A DNA stretch of 26,724 nucleotides, from positions 1 to 26,724 of the forward strand of contig CAKTXP010000014.1 of the NCBI GenBank assembly GCA_934631055.1. The letters are read 5' to 3'. The position numbers and the translations under genes are program-made. Within the stretch, counting starts at the first letter, position 1. Every line of letters starts with the position of its first letter. Source of the stretch: an uncultured Clostridia bacterium. GTDB lineage: Bacteria > Bacillota > Clostridia > Christensenellales > Aristaeellaceae. Below are positions 5,059 to 12,621 of this stretch, piece by piece. The notes under the pieces were generated by a model. That model was not told where the DNA came from, made no database searches, and saw only the letters and a program-made list of their open reading frames with translations.

Positions 5059-7467
5059 TTACTTCTCGCTTTCGTCTTTCAGCTTCGGACGCGTGAAGAA
5101 GCCCTTCACCAGACGGCCGAAACCGCGGAAACCGTGACCGTTGACCATGAAGAGGATCGCTTCCGCCATCTTCACGGAGACCATGCCGTTCATCATCTTC
5201 GCCATGCCGCGGAACGGAATGTTGTAGATGAACAGGAGGTTCAGATCCGGCTTGCCCGCCGCAATCGCTTCGTCCTTCTTCTTGGTCAGAATCTTGTAGA
5301 CAAAGCGCGCCAGAGGATTTTTCGCGTAGTACAACTGCATCACGCCGTCGTTCATCGTCAGCGGCTGCTTGATGTCCCACAGATGCTGCGGAACCGGATG
5401 CCCCAGCACCGCGGCGAACTGCTCGTCCGTCACATGGGACAGGCTGCACTTCTGATAGCAGTCTACCTTTTTGCCCGCATACGGATCCGGAGCGTTCGTG
5501 CCTTTGACGGTCAGCGGCGCGGTCAGGCGGATGTCCTCCACGCACGCGGCGATGTGGATCTGATACTCGCCGCCTTCGATTTCCCAGCGGTTCGTCTTTG
5601 TATTGAAGTAGCGGAACGCCTTGTCGTCCAGCGCGATGGTCACATGGCGGGTTTCGCCCGGCTCAAGATAGGTCTTGGCAAAGCCTTTCAGTTCGTATTT
5701 CGGACGGAAGACCTTCGCGCCCGGCAGGGAAACGTAGAGCTGGGAAACTTCCGCGCCTGCGCGCTTGCCGGTGTTCGTCAGGTCGAACTCGGCGCCCTTC
5801 TCGGTCACGGTCAGATTCTTGTACTCAAAAGAGGTGTAGGACATGCCGAAACCGAACGGGAAGCGGACGGGAATATCCGCCGTCTGGTAGCAGCGATAGC
5901 CGACGAAGATACTCTCGCGGTACTCGCTGGTCTTTTCCGCGCCCGGATAATACAGGCTGATCGGCGTTTCGTCGTAGCTGATGGGAAAGGATTCGGCGAG
6001 TTTGCCGCTCGGATTGACGTCGCCCGTCAGCACGCGCAGGATCGCACCCGCGACAGCCTGTCCGCCCAGCCCCGCCCAGACGAGCGCTTCGCACTGGTCG
6101 AGCCACGGCATTTCAATCGCGCTGCCGGCGGTCATGACGATGATGATATGGGAATTGACCTGACGCAGACGGGCGAGCAGGGCAATCTGGTTGTTCGGAA
6201 TGCGCAGATGCGTGCGGTCCAGCCCCTCCGTCTCATAGCCTTCCGTCAAGCCCAGATACAGCAGGACGTAATCGGCTTTCGCGGCGAGCGCTTCCGCTTC
6301 GGCGGCGAGGTTCTCGTCCTCTTTGTCAAGACGCTGGAAACCCGGCGCATAGCCGATGGAATTGGAGAAGAAATTCGGCAGAAGGTCGAGCGTCTTGTCT
6401 TCCTTTGCGGCGTTGACCATGCTGCTGCCCGCGCCCTGAAAACGGGGAACGCTGGCGAAATCGCCGATGACCGCGACCTTCGCGTCTTTGGCGAGAGGAA
6501 GGACGTTGTTGTCGTTCTTGAGCAGAACGATGGATTCCTCCGCCGCGCGTTCGGCGAGCTTGTGATGCTGTTCAAAGTCGATTTGGGAAGGATGACGCGC
6601 ATTAGAAGTGGTCAGCACCAGCTCAAGCAGTTCGTCCACGCGCTGATCGACCGTCTTTTCGTCGATCTTGCCGGACTTGACCGCGTCGATAAGCTGAATG
6701 GCGCTGTCGTCGCCGCAGCCCGGCATTTCCAGATTGCAGCCCGCGCGAACGCCTTCGGTATAATCGTTGCTTCCGCCCCAGTCGGTGACGACCGCGCCGC
6801 CGTAATTCCATTCCCTGCGGAGGATATCCTTGACGAGATAGGCGTTTTCGTTGGCGTAGGTGCCGTTGACCAGATTGTAGCTGGTCATGATGCACTTGGG
6901 CGCGCCTTCCTTGACGGCGATCTCGAAGTTGGTCAGATACAGCTCGCGGAGCGCGCGCTCATCGAGTACGGAGTCGCTCGCCATGCGGTGATCTTCCTGA
7001 CTGTTGACAGCGAAGTGCTTGGCGCAGGCGGAGACGCCGTTCTGCTGCGCGCCGCGGATGAACGCCGCCGCCATCTTGCCGGCGAGATACGGGTCTTCCG
7101 AATAATACTCAAAGTTTCTGCCGCAGAGCGGACTGCGCTTGGTATTCAGTCCCGGACCGAGGAGAACCTGAACATCCTGCGCGGCGGCTTCCGCGCCGAT
7201 AACATTGCCCACATCCTGAGCAACGGAAGGATTCCAGCTGCTGGCGACAGCGGAAGAAGAAGGCATGCACGTCGCCTTGGTGGACGCATTGAGTCCAAGG
7301 TGGTCGCCTTCGCCCGCCTGCTTGCGCAGTCCGCTCGGACCGTCGGAAAGCGCGATTACGGGAATATTCAGCCGCTTGACAGCGCGGGTATGCCAGACAT
7401 CCGCACCGGAGAGGATGGCGCATTTTTCGCTCAGCGTCATTTTCGAGATAAGGTCTGCGTGTTTCAT
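5059..7467 (-). CDS. Glycoside hydrolase family 3 (beta-glucosidase-like)
   Basis: 802 residues without a signal peptide, so probably cytoplasmic. The N-terminal barrel carries SDGPSGLR (41-48), GRNFEYYSEDP (116-126), the KH pair 150-151, and the nucleophile Asp229 in VVTDWGG. The second domain contains LGLTEGYETEGLDR, where the family's acid/base Glu is expected. A fibronectin type III-like domain follows (GAEFDLTNTGKRAGAEVSQLYVS), then a tail of about 150 residues after VKGTNAPDPYAGKK that is not part of the minimal catalytic fold; I recall similar tails in clostridial members. It should remove terminal beta-linked sugars from imported oligosaccharides; the exact sugar cannot be read. The ribosome binding site is weak (AGGCAGGG). 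Confidence 0.92.
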   Translation of the reverse strand: MKHADLISKMTLSEKCAILSGADVWHTRAVKRLNIPVIALSDGPSGLRKQAGEGDHLGLNASTKATCMPSSSAVASSWNPSVAQDVGNVIGAEAAAQDVQVLLGPGLNTKRSPLCGRNFEYYSEDPYLAGKMAAAFIRGAQQNGVSACAKHFAVNSQEDHRMASDSVLDERALRELYLTNFEIAVKEGAPKCIMTSYNLVNGTYANENAYLVKDILRREWNYGGAVVTDWGGSNDYTEGVRAGCNLEMPGCGDDSAIQLIDAVKSGKIDEKTVDQRVDELLELVLTTSNARHPSQIDFEQHHKLAERAAEESIVLLKNDNNVLPLAKDAKVAVIGDFASVPRFQGAGSSMVNAAKEDKTLDLLPNFFSNSIGYAPGFQRLDKEDENLAAEAEALAAKADYVLLYLGLTEGYETEGLDRTHLRIPNNQIALLARLRQVNSHIIIVMTAGSAIEMPWLDQCEALVWAGLGGQAVAGAILRVLTGDVNPSGKLAESFPISYDETPISLYYPGAEKTSEYRESIFVGYRCYQTADIPVRFPFGFGMSYTSFEYKNLTVTEKGAEFDLTNTGKRAGAEVSQLYVSLPGAKVFRPKYELKGFAKTYLEPGETRHVTIALDDKAFRYFNTKTNRWEIEGGEYQIHIAACVEDIRLTAPLTVKGTNAPDPYAGKKVDCYQKCSLSHVTDEQFAAVLGHPVPQHLWDIKQPLTMNDGVMQLYYAKNPLARFVYKILTKKKDEAIAAGKPDLNLLFIYNIPFRGMAKMMNGMVSVKMAEAILFMVNGHGFRGFGRLVKGFFTRPKLKDESEK

Positions 7468-7889
7468 AAATCATCCCTGCCTCAAAGTGATTTCTTATTT
7501 GTTATTATAGGCTTTAGTCGGAAAAAGAGCGCATTTTTCGCGCAAACTGTCAAAAAAAGAGCATAATTTGCATAAGAAGAGCTGTAAAGAAACGGCAAAA
7601 TGTTGGATAAAGCGGATGGAAGGGTTACAAAAACGGATGAAAGCAGTGGTCAATCAAACAGTATGCGAAATGTAAAACCCATCATGTAACAAAACTGGAC
7701 TCGGAAGAACAACGGGAGATTTCAATAAACAAGACTGAAAAGCCGAAAATAACTTGGAAAATTAAGGCATATTCGTTCTGTCTCACGCATAGATTAAGGC
7801 ATCGCGGCACAAGCAAAAGCGTATATGTTATCATAGTTTCCGTGTGCAAATTGATTTGAACGGAGAGAGAATTTTGTCATAATGCGGGA
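7468..7889. other. Intergenic region between divergent GH3 and exopolysaccharide genes
   Basis: About 420 AT-richer bases with no convincing gene. A TATAAT-like box on the minus strand (7504-7509) could serve the glycoside hydrolase, but no good -35 lies at the right distance; a TTGACA lies too far upstream. I see no repeat or strong terminator here. Confidence 0.4.
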
Positions 7890-7919
7890 TTGACAGGGGA
7901 GGGGGATATCTATTATAAT
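7890..7919 (+). promoter_or_regulatory. Promoter of the phosphotransferase gene
   Basis: TTGACA (7890-7895) and TATAAT (7914-7919) are separated by 18 bases. Transcription should begin near 7926. The expected leader before the ATG at 8072 is about 145 nt and contains the nested stem at 7933-8002. Confidence 0.82.
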
Positions 7920-7932
7920 GAATGTAAAATCA

Positions 7933-8002
7933 GATGTTATAAAAATGGCGGACAAACGCAGAGAGGCAGTAAAGCCTGTCTGCGGCAGATCCATCTTACA
8001 TC
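7933..8002 (+). promoter_or_regulatory. Structured 5' leader RNA before the phosphotransferase
   Basis: The leader can fold into one long nested stem: GATGT (7933-7937) with ACATC (7998-8002), ATGG (7945-7948) with CCAT (7991-7994), CGCAGA (7957-7962) with TCTGCG (7979-7984), and GGC (7965-7967) with GCC (7974-7976) around AGTAAA. I do not recognise a riboswitch class; it does not show the core of the cyclic-di-GMP riboswitches. It may regulate entry into the exopolysaccharide locus. Confidence 0.42.
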
Positions 8003-8071
8003 GTGAAGAAACAGCGGAAAGCGCGTCGGAACGGCGCCGCCGCGAGAGTGAACGCAAAAGGGAAAAAGAAT

Positions 8072-9448
8072 ATGGCTAAAATGATGAAGTCGCTCAAGAT
8101 GAGGGGCATGTACGTCCTGCATTTTGTGCTCGTAACGGCAGTGATGATGGCGGCGTGGTTTACGCAGTACGCGTCTGCGCTCAACCCGCTGAATGCGCGC
8201 ACGGTGAATATCGCCGTCAGCGCGTGCTACATCATCGTGAGTATTTTTTTATACAGAACGTATAACGCCTATAAGATCGGCATGTACCGGATCGGCGAGG
8301 CGTTTTATGCCCAGACGCTGGCGAACCTGTTCGCAAACGGCATCACATATGCCTTTGCCTGTCTGATCGAGCTGAAACTGCTCAATTTTGTTCCGGTGCT
8401 GCTCGTCTTTCTCGCTCAGTCGGTCATCAGCGCGCTGTGGTGTCTGTCAGCCAACAAGCTGTATTTCTCGATGCACAAGCCGATGAAGACCCTCGTCATC
8501 TATAAGGATGAGGAAGATCTGGATAAACTCAGCGAGATTATCCACTTCGAGAATCGCTTTGAGATCGACGGAAAGCTCAAGGATCCGCAGGATATCTTTG
8601 ACATCATTCCGGCGCTGGAGGGCTATCACACGGTGGTTATCTCCGGTATTGAGGCGACGCTGCGCAACGGCATCGTCAAGGCGTGCATCGACAAGGACAT
8701 CGACTGCTACTTCATCCCGCATACGGGCGACGTCATCATCGCCGGAGCGAAGCACATCCAGTCTTTCAGCGTGCCGATCATGCGCGCCAGACGCGCGGTA
8801 CTCCGTCCGGAATATGCGTTTGCCAAGCGTGCGCTGGATATCGTTCTGGCAACGCTGGCGCTCATCGTCGCCAGCCCGTTTATGGCGGTGACGGCAATTG
8901 CCATCAAGCTGTATGACCATGGCCCGGCGCTGTACAAGCAGGTGCGCCTGACGAAAGACGGACGCGAGTTCGAGATCCTCAAATTCCGTTCCATGCGTGT
9001 GGACGCGGAGAAGGACGGCGTCGCCAGACTGGCGGCGGAACACGACAACCGAATTACGCCGGTCGGCAAGGTCATCCGCGCGATCCGCTTTGACGAGCTG
9101 CCTCAGATCTTCAACATCCTGCGCGGCGACATGAGCATCGTCGGCCCGCGTCCGGAACGCCCGGAGATCGCGGCGCAGTATGAAGAAGAGATGCCGGCAT
9201 TCAGCCTGCGTCTTCAGGTCAAGGCGGGTCTGACCGGCATGGCGCAGGTCTACGGCAAATACAACACCGAGCCGCGCGACAAGCTGAAAATGGATCTGAT
9301 GTACATCAACAACATGTCGCTGATGCAGGATCTGGAACTCATCTTTGCGACCGTGCGCATCCTGTTCATGAAGGACAGCACGGAGGGCATTCAGCAGGGA
9401 CAGGTGACAGCTTCCAAGCACGAAGCGGAGAGCGACAAGAGCGCCTGA
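8072..9448 (+). CDS. Polyprenyl glycosylphosphotransferase (exopolysaccharide priming enzyme)
   Basis: 458 residues from ATG 8072, preceded by AGGG about 10 bases upstream. A GTG at 8003 is in frame and would add 23 very basic residues, but lies right after the leader stem and lacks a ribosome binding site. The N-terminal half has membrane helices (HFVLVTAVMMAAWF onward) and a nucleotide-fold-like region (KTLVIYKDEEDLDKL). The C-terminal bacterial sugar transferase domain starts at KRALDIV (about 252), with a membrane re-entrant helix, GPALYKQVRLTKDGREF, ILKFRSM, RITPVGKVIRAIRFDELPQ (D341-E342) and GDMSIVGPRPERPE. It transfers a sugar phosphate from a UDP-sugar to undecaprenyl phosphate at the membrane. 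It begins the locus but has its own terminator. Confidence 0.92.
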   Translation: MAKMMKSLKMRGMYVLHFVLVTAVMMAAWFTQYASALNPLNARTVNIAVSACYIIVSIFLYRTYNAYKIGMYRIGEAFYAQTLANLFANGITYAFACLIELKLLNFVPVLLVFLAQSVISALWCLSANKLYFSMHKPMKTLVIYKDEEDLDKLSEIIHFENRFEIDGKLKDPQDIFDIIPALEGYHTVVISGIEATLRNGIVKACIDKDIDCYFIPHTGDVIIAGAKHIQSFSVPIMRARRAVLRPEYAFAKRALDIVLATLALIVASPFMAVTAIAIKLYDHGPALYKQVRLTKDGREFEILKFRSMRVDAEKDGVARLAAEHDNRITPVGKVIRAIRFDELPQIFNILRGDMSIVGPRPERPEIAAQYEEEMPAFSLRLQVKAGLTGMAQVYGKYNTEPRDKLKMDLMYINNMSLMQDLELIFATVRILFMKDSTEGIQQGQVTASKHEAESDKSA

Positions 9449-9458
9449 GAATTCCATC

Positions 9459-9498
9459 AACGTTCCCTTTCTGGCAGAGAAAGGGAACGTTTTAGTTT
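9459..9498 (+). terminator. Intrinsic terminator after the phosphotransferase
   Basis: A perfect 14-bp stem pairs AACGTTCCCTTTCT (9459-9472) with AGAAAGGGAACGTT (9478-9491), with a 5-base loop and a following T-rich tract (TTAGTTTT). It separates the priming enzyme from the downstream operon. Confidence 0.9.
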
Positions 9499-9499
9499 T

Positions 9500-9797
9500 G
9501 GGGTTACGTTGGGGCTGCCAATCCGGGAAACTCGTATAGAAACGCAAGCGTTTCTTACGATTTCCGATTTCCGTCATGCTGAATCCCGCACAGCGGGCGC
9601 ATGACTCCAATCCCCAAGCCCTGTCTGGGGACCAGTCCCCAGACCCCATCTTCGCTTCGCGGCAGTTAAAATCAACTTATCGAACGATGCGCATGCGCAT
9701 CGTATGCCTAAGCTGATTGAAACAAGCGCGAAGCGATGCGGAAGGTGCAGGGAACTCAGTTCCCTGCCGGGGTTTGGGGCAGAGCCCCAATCGTCCC
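9500..9797. repeat. Composite palindromic element with inverted ends
   Basis: The head GGGGTTACGTTGGGGCTGCC (9500-9519) also occurs at 20367-20386. The tail GGGGCAGAGCCCCAATCGT (9775-9793) is a near inverted copy of the head. Inside are the palindrome CGATGCGCATGCGCATCG (9685-9702), GCTTCGC and GCGAAGC arms, and the palindrome around GGGAACTCAGTTCCC (9747-9767). Bases 9521-9614 match the separate element at 22004-22086 and are absent from the copy at 20367, as if one element had inserted into another. This looks like a non-coding miniature mobile element or an intergenic palindrome array. Confidence 0.65.
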
Positions 9798-9843
9798 TTG
9801 CACGGAAAATGTAGAAAATTGTCGTTTTTGTTGACCTTTCGCA

Positions 9844-9872
9844 TTGACAGGGATAAATGATGACCGTACAAT
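9844..9872 (+). promoter_or_regulatory. Main promoter of the exopolysaccharide operon
   Basis: TTGACA (9844-9849), a 17-base spacer, and TACAAT (9867-9872). The leader to ATG 10005 is about 125 nt and contains an 11-bp hairpin (9894-9919, CCATTCCTGCG with CGCGGGAATGG). A second, extended -10 box (TGCTATACT, 9957-9965) lacks a good -35 and could be an internal start. Confidence 0.85.
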
Positions 9873-10004
9873 AGAATAAGGGTTCGTATGTTACCATTCC
9901 TGCGAAGCCGCGGGAATGGAGCTTCATATTTCTGTCCCATTATTTTCAAATTTCCGTGCTATACTGCATCTGAAAATTCTAAATAGAGAGTGAGTCGTTG
10001 AATC

Positions 10005-11153
10005 ATGCAGGAACATCTGAGAATCGCTATGTTTGGGCATAAGCGGATGCCTTCTCACGAGGGCGGCATTGAGATCGTCGTGGAAGAGCTTGCCGTGCGC
10101 ATGGTTCAGATGGGACATGAAGTGACCTGCTATAATCGGAAAGGACACCATGTCAGCGGAAAACAGTTCGACGAAAAGCAGCTGAGCGAGTACCGCGGCG
10201 TTCGCCTGAAAGGACTGCCGACCCTCGATAAGAAAGGGCTGGCGGCGCTGACATCCAGCTTTGCGGGAAGCATCCTGACGGCGTTTGGAAAGTACGATGT
10301 GGTGCATATCCACGCGGAAGGCCCCGCGGCGTTCTGCTGGCTTCCCCGACTGATGGGCAAGCGCGTCGTCGTCACGGTTCACGGACTGGATTGGGCGAGA
10401 GCCAAATGGAAGGGAAGCTTCGGTTCCAAGTACATCCACTTCGGCGAGAAGATGGCGGTTCGGTTTGCGGATGAGATCATCGTGCTGAACGAAAGCACAC
10501 AGGCGTATTTCAAAGAAAAATACGGCAGGGAGACGCTGTTCATTCCCAACGGCGTCACAAGACCGGAAACGCGCCCCGCCCAGATGATCGAAAAGGAATT
10601 CGCTCTGACGAAAGACAGCTATATCCTCTATCTGGGAAGGATCGTTCCGGAAAAGGGCGGTTATTACCTCTGCGAGGCGTTTAAAAAGCTGCATACGGAT
10701 AAAAAACTGGTCATCGCGGGCGGTTCGTCGGATTCGCAGGAATATTTTGACGAGCTGAAACGGCTTGCGGCGGACGACGTACGCATCCTGTTTACGGGCT
10801 TTGTAGATGGGCAAATCAGGGAAGAGCTGTACAGCAACGCCTATGCGTTCGTCCTGCCCAGCGATCTGGAAGGCATGCCGCTGAGCCTGCTGGAGGCGAT
10901 GAGCTACGGAAATTGTGTCATTACATCGGATATCGAGGAATGCACGTCCGTGGCGGAGGACTGCGGGCTGACGTTCAAAAAAGGCGACGCAGAAGACCTG
11001 CTGCGCGTTTTGCAGGAGGTCTGCGATCAGCCGCAGCGCGTTGAACAGATGAAGAAACAGGTTGCGGATTTCGTTTGCAGCAAGTATAATTGGAATGATA
11101 TTGCAGCGCGGACGGTTGAGGTCTATCGGCATGTCCGAAAGCAGAAAGGCTGA
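10005..11153 (+). CDS. Glycosyltransferase, GT4 family (rhamnosyltransferase-like)
   Basis: 382 residues. It begins with RIAMFGHKRMPSHEGGIEIVVEELA, the glycine-rich acceptor-side loop of GT4 enzymes; this exact pattern is common in capsule rhamnosyl- and glucosyltransferases. The donor half includes YLGRIVPEKGG and the EX7E motif EGMPLSLLE (near residue 286-294). No signal or membrane segment is seen, so it works on the inner face of the membrane, adding a nucleotide-activated sugar to the lipid-linked intermediate with retention. First gene of the eight-gene operon. The sugar and linkage cannot be read from the sequence. Confidence 0.9.
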   Translation: MQEHLRIAMFGHKRMPSHEGGIEIVVEELAVRMVQMGHEVTCYNRKGHHVSGKQFDEKQLSEYRGVRLKGLPTLDKKGLAALTSSFAGSILTAFGKYDVVHIHAEGPAAFCWLPRLMGKRVVVTVHGLDWARAKWKGSFGSKYIHFGEKMAVRFADEIIVLNESTQAYFKEKYGRETLFIPNGVTRPETRPAQMIEKEFALTKDSYILYLGRIVPEKGGYYLCEAFKKLHTDKKLVIAGGSSDSQEYFDELKRLAADDVRILFTGFVDGQIREELYSNAYAFVLPSDLEGMPLSLLEAMSYGNCVITSDIEECTSVAEDCGLTFKKGDAEDLLRVLQEVCDQPQRVEQMKKQVADFVCSKYNWNDIAARTVEVYRHVRKQKG

Positions 11154-11204
11154 CTGCGTGTTGGCGCTTTGACGGGCGCAAGGAAAGAAAGGGTTATTCA
11201 CAGC

Positions 11205-12581
11205 ATGGTAAAGCTCATTGCGGGCGGGAAGAAGCCGACTTCCAATAAAGGAGCGAAGGGACAGAAAGAGCCCAAGCCGAACGTCGGCATGTTCGAGAGA
11301 ATCGTGTCGATTCGTTTCCTGTTTCATGTCTTTTTAAAACATATCTTTTCGCTGATGATGGTCGGCGTCATCTTTGCGCTGATCGGAATGATAATCTTTA
11401 CCATCAGCAACGAGAATACGGCTTATAAGACTATGTCCTTGAACTATGAAGAAAGCGCGAAGGGCAAGACGCCGAACGGAAGCCGATTCAGCCTGTCTAA
11501 CTTTTTGACACAGGATTATCTGAACGCCATGATCGAGCGCATCGGCTTTCAGGGGGAGTTGACGGCGGCGGAATTGACGGAGATCGTGACCATCAAGCCG
11601 ACGTCCAACGGACGCGTCATCACCGATGAAAATGGCTATTATATCAATTCTTCCTATACGGTCACGGTGGAACTGCCGTGGAGCCTGCGCAGAAAGATAT
11701 CCGCGCAGGACATGCTTGACCAGATATGCGACATGCTGGAAAAGAAATTCACCGAAGAGAACCGCGTCACGACCAAGTCGCTGTGCATCGACCAGGATTA
11801 TTCCGACATGGATTACGATCAGATCAGCGCGTATTTTTCGATGATGCTCAACCGCATCATCAACTACGTCAATGTGCGCAACAATCAGGTGGGTTCTTTT
11901 ATTTCCGATGATGGCGTGACGTACAGCGCGGTGAAAAAGGCGTGCAAAAACCTGCAAAACTATACGCTCGCGGAGCTGAACAGCTATATCTGGGAAAACG
12001 GCATCGCCAAGGATACGCAGCGGCGTATCCGCGATCTGCGCGAACTGAACCGAGAACTGAGCTGGGATTATTCCAGCAGCAGCCAGAAGAGTACCATCCT
12101 GATGCAGATTTTGGAGATGTACAACAACAAGATGGTTTCCTCGGTTCTGATCCCGACGTATGATTCCAAAGGCGCATTCTATATGTCCCGAACGAAGATC
12201 GGTATCGACGATCTGGCACTGGATGCGAACACATACCTGACCAAGGCGACGTCGCTCAATAAGTCTATCAATACCAACCTTTCCAAGATCAACGCGCTGC
12301 AAAGCGGCGGGCAGGAAAGCAAGCGCGCGCGCGCGGATGCGATGGTTGAGGCAATCGGAAACGAGATGAGCAGCATCGTCCTGCAGCTCGACGCGCTGGA
12401 TGATGCCTGCTATGCGCAGCGCATCAGCCGCTATTTGGTCTTTACCGAGCCGGCTATTTCCAAATTGCAGAAATATGGCGTGAAGTCCAGCATGCTGCTG
12501 GCGGTCGGCGCCTGTGCGCTGTGGTATATGGGAGCGGTTGCCGTTCAGTATAAGCGGGAGCGCAGAAAATGGCTCGAATAA
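11205..12581 (+). CDS. Wzz-like two-helix membrane protein
   Basis: 458 residues from ATG 11205; an upstream in-frame TTG (11169) has no better ribosome binding site. A basic lysine-rich N-terminus precedes helix 1 (FSLMMVGVIFALIGMIIFTI, about residues 48-67). A long polar segment of about 360 residues follows, then helix 2 close to the C-terminus (MLLAVGACALWYMGAVAV) and a short basic tail. This is the topology of polysaccharide co-polymerases, which set chain length from outside the membrane, though no conserved Wzz proline motif is obvious. Only 40 bases separate it from the next gene, which has the same architecture, so the two may form one complex. Confidence 0.7.
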   Translation: MVKLIAGGKKPTSNKGAKGQKEPKPNVGMFERIVSIRFLFHVFLKHIFSLMMVGVIFALIGMIIFTISNENTAYKTMSLNYEESAKGKTPNGSRFSLSNFLTQDYLNAMIERIGFQGELTAAELTEIVTIKPTSNGRVITDENGYYINSSYTVTVELPWSLRRKISAQDMLDQICDMLEKKFTEENRVTTKSLCIDQDYSDMDYDQISAYFSMMLNRIINYVNVRNNQVGSFISDDGVTYSAVKKACKNLQNYTLAELNSYIWENGIAKDTQRRIRDLRELNRELSWDYSSSSQKSTILMQILEMYNNKMVSSVLIPTYDSKGAFYMSRTKIGIDDLALDANTYLTKATSLNKSINTNLSKINALQSGGQESKRARADAMVEAIGNEMSSIVLQLDALDDACYAQRISRYLVFTEPAISKLQKYGVKSSMLLAVGACALWYMGAVAVQYKRERRKWLE

Positions 12582-12621
12582 CGCGATTTAGAATGAAATC
12601 AGCATAAAGGTTGAAACAGAT

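Noticed and set aside
4855..7566. 903-residue plus-strand open frame
   Set aside because: Antisense to the family 3 glycoside hydrolase and rich in arginine, valine and alanine without motifs.
7926..8002. Cyclic-di-GMP riboswitch before the phosphotransferase
   Set aside because: Some A-rich and GC pieces looked suggestive, but the conserved core and tetraloop-receptor elements are not there.
7918..8077. 53-codon frame in the phosphotransferase leader
   Set aside because: Its ATG overlaps the -10 box, so it would not be transcribed, and the next in-frame ATG has no ribosome binding site.
9924..11327. 467-residue minus-strand open frame
   Set aside because: Shadow of the first GT4 gene; no domain seen.
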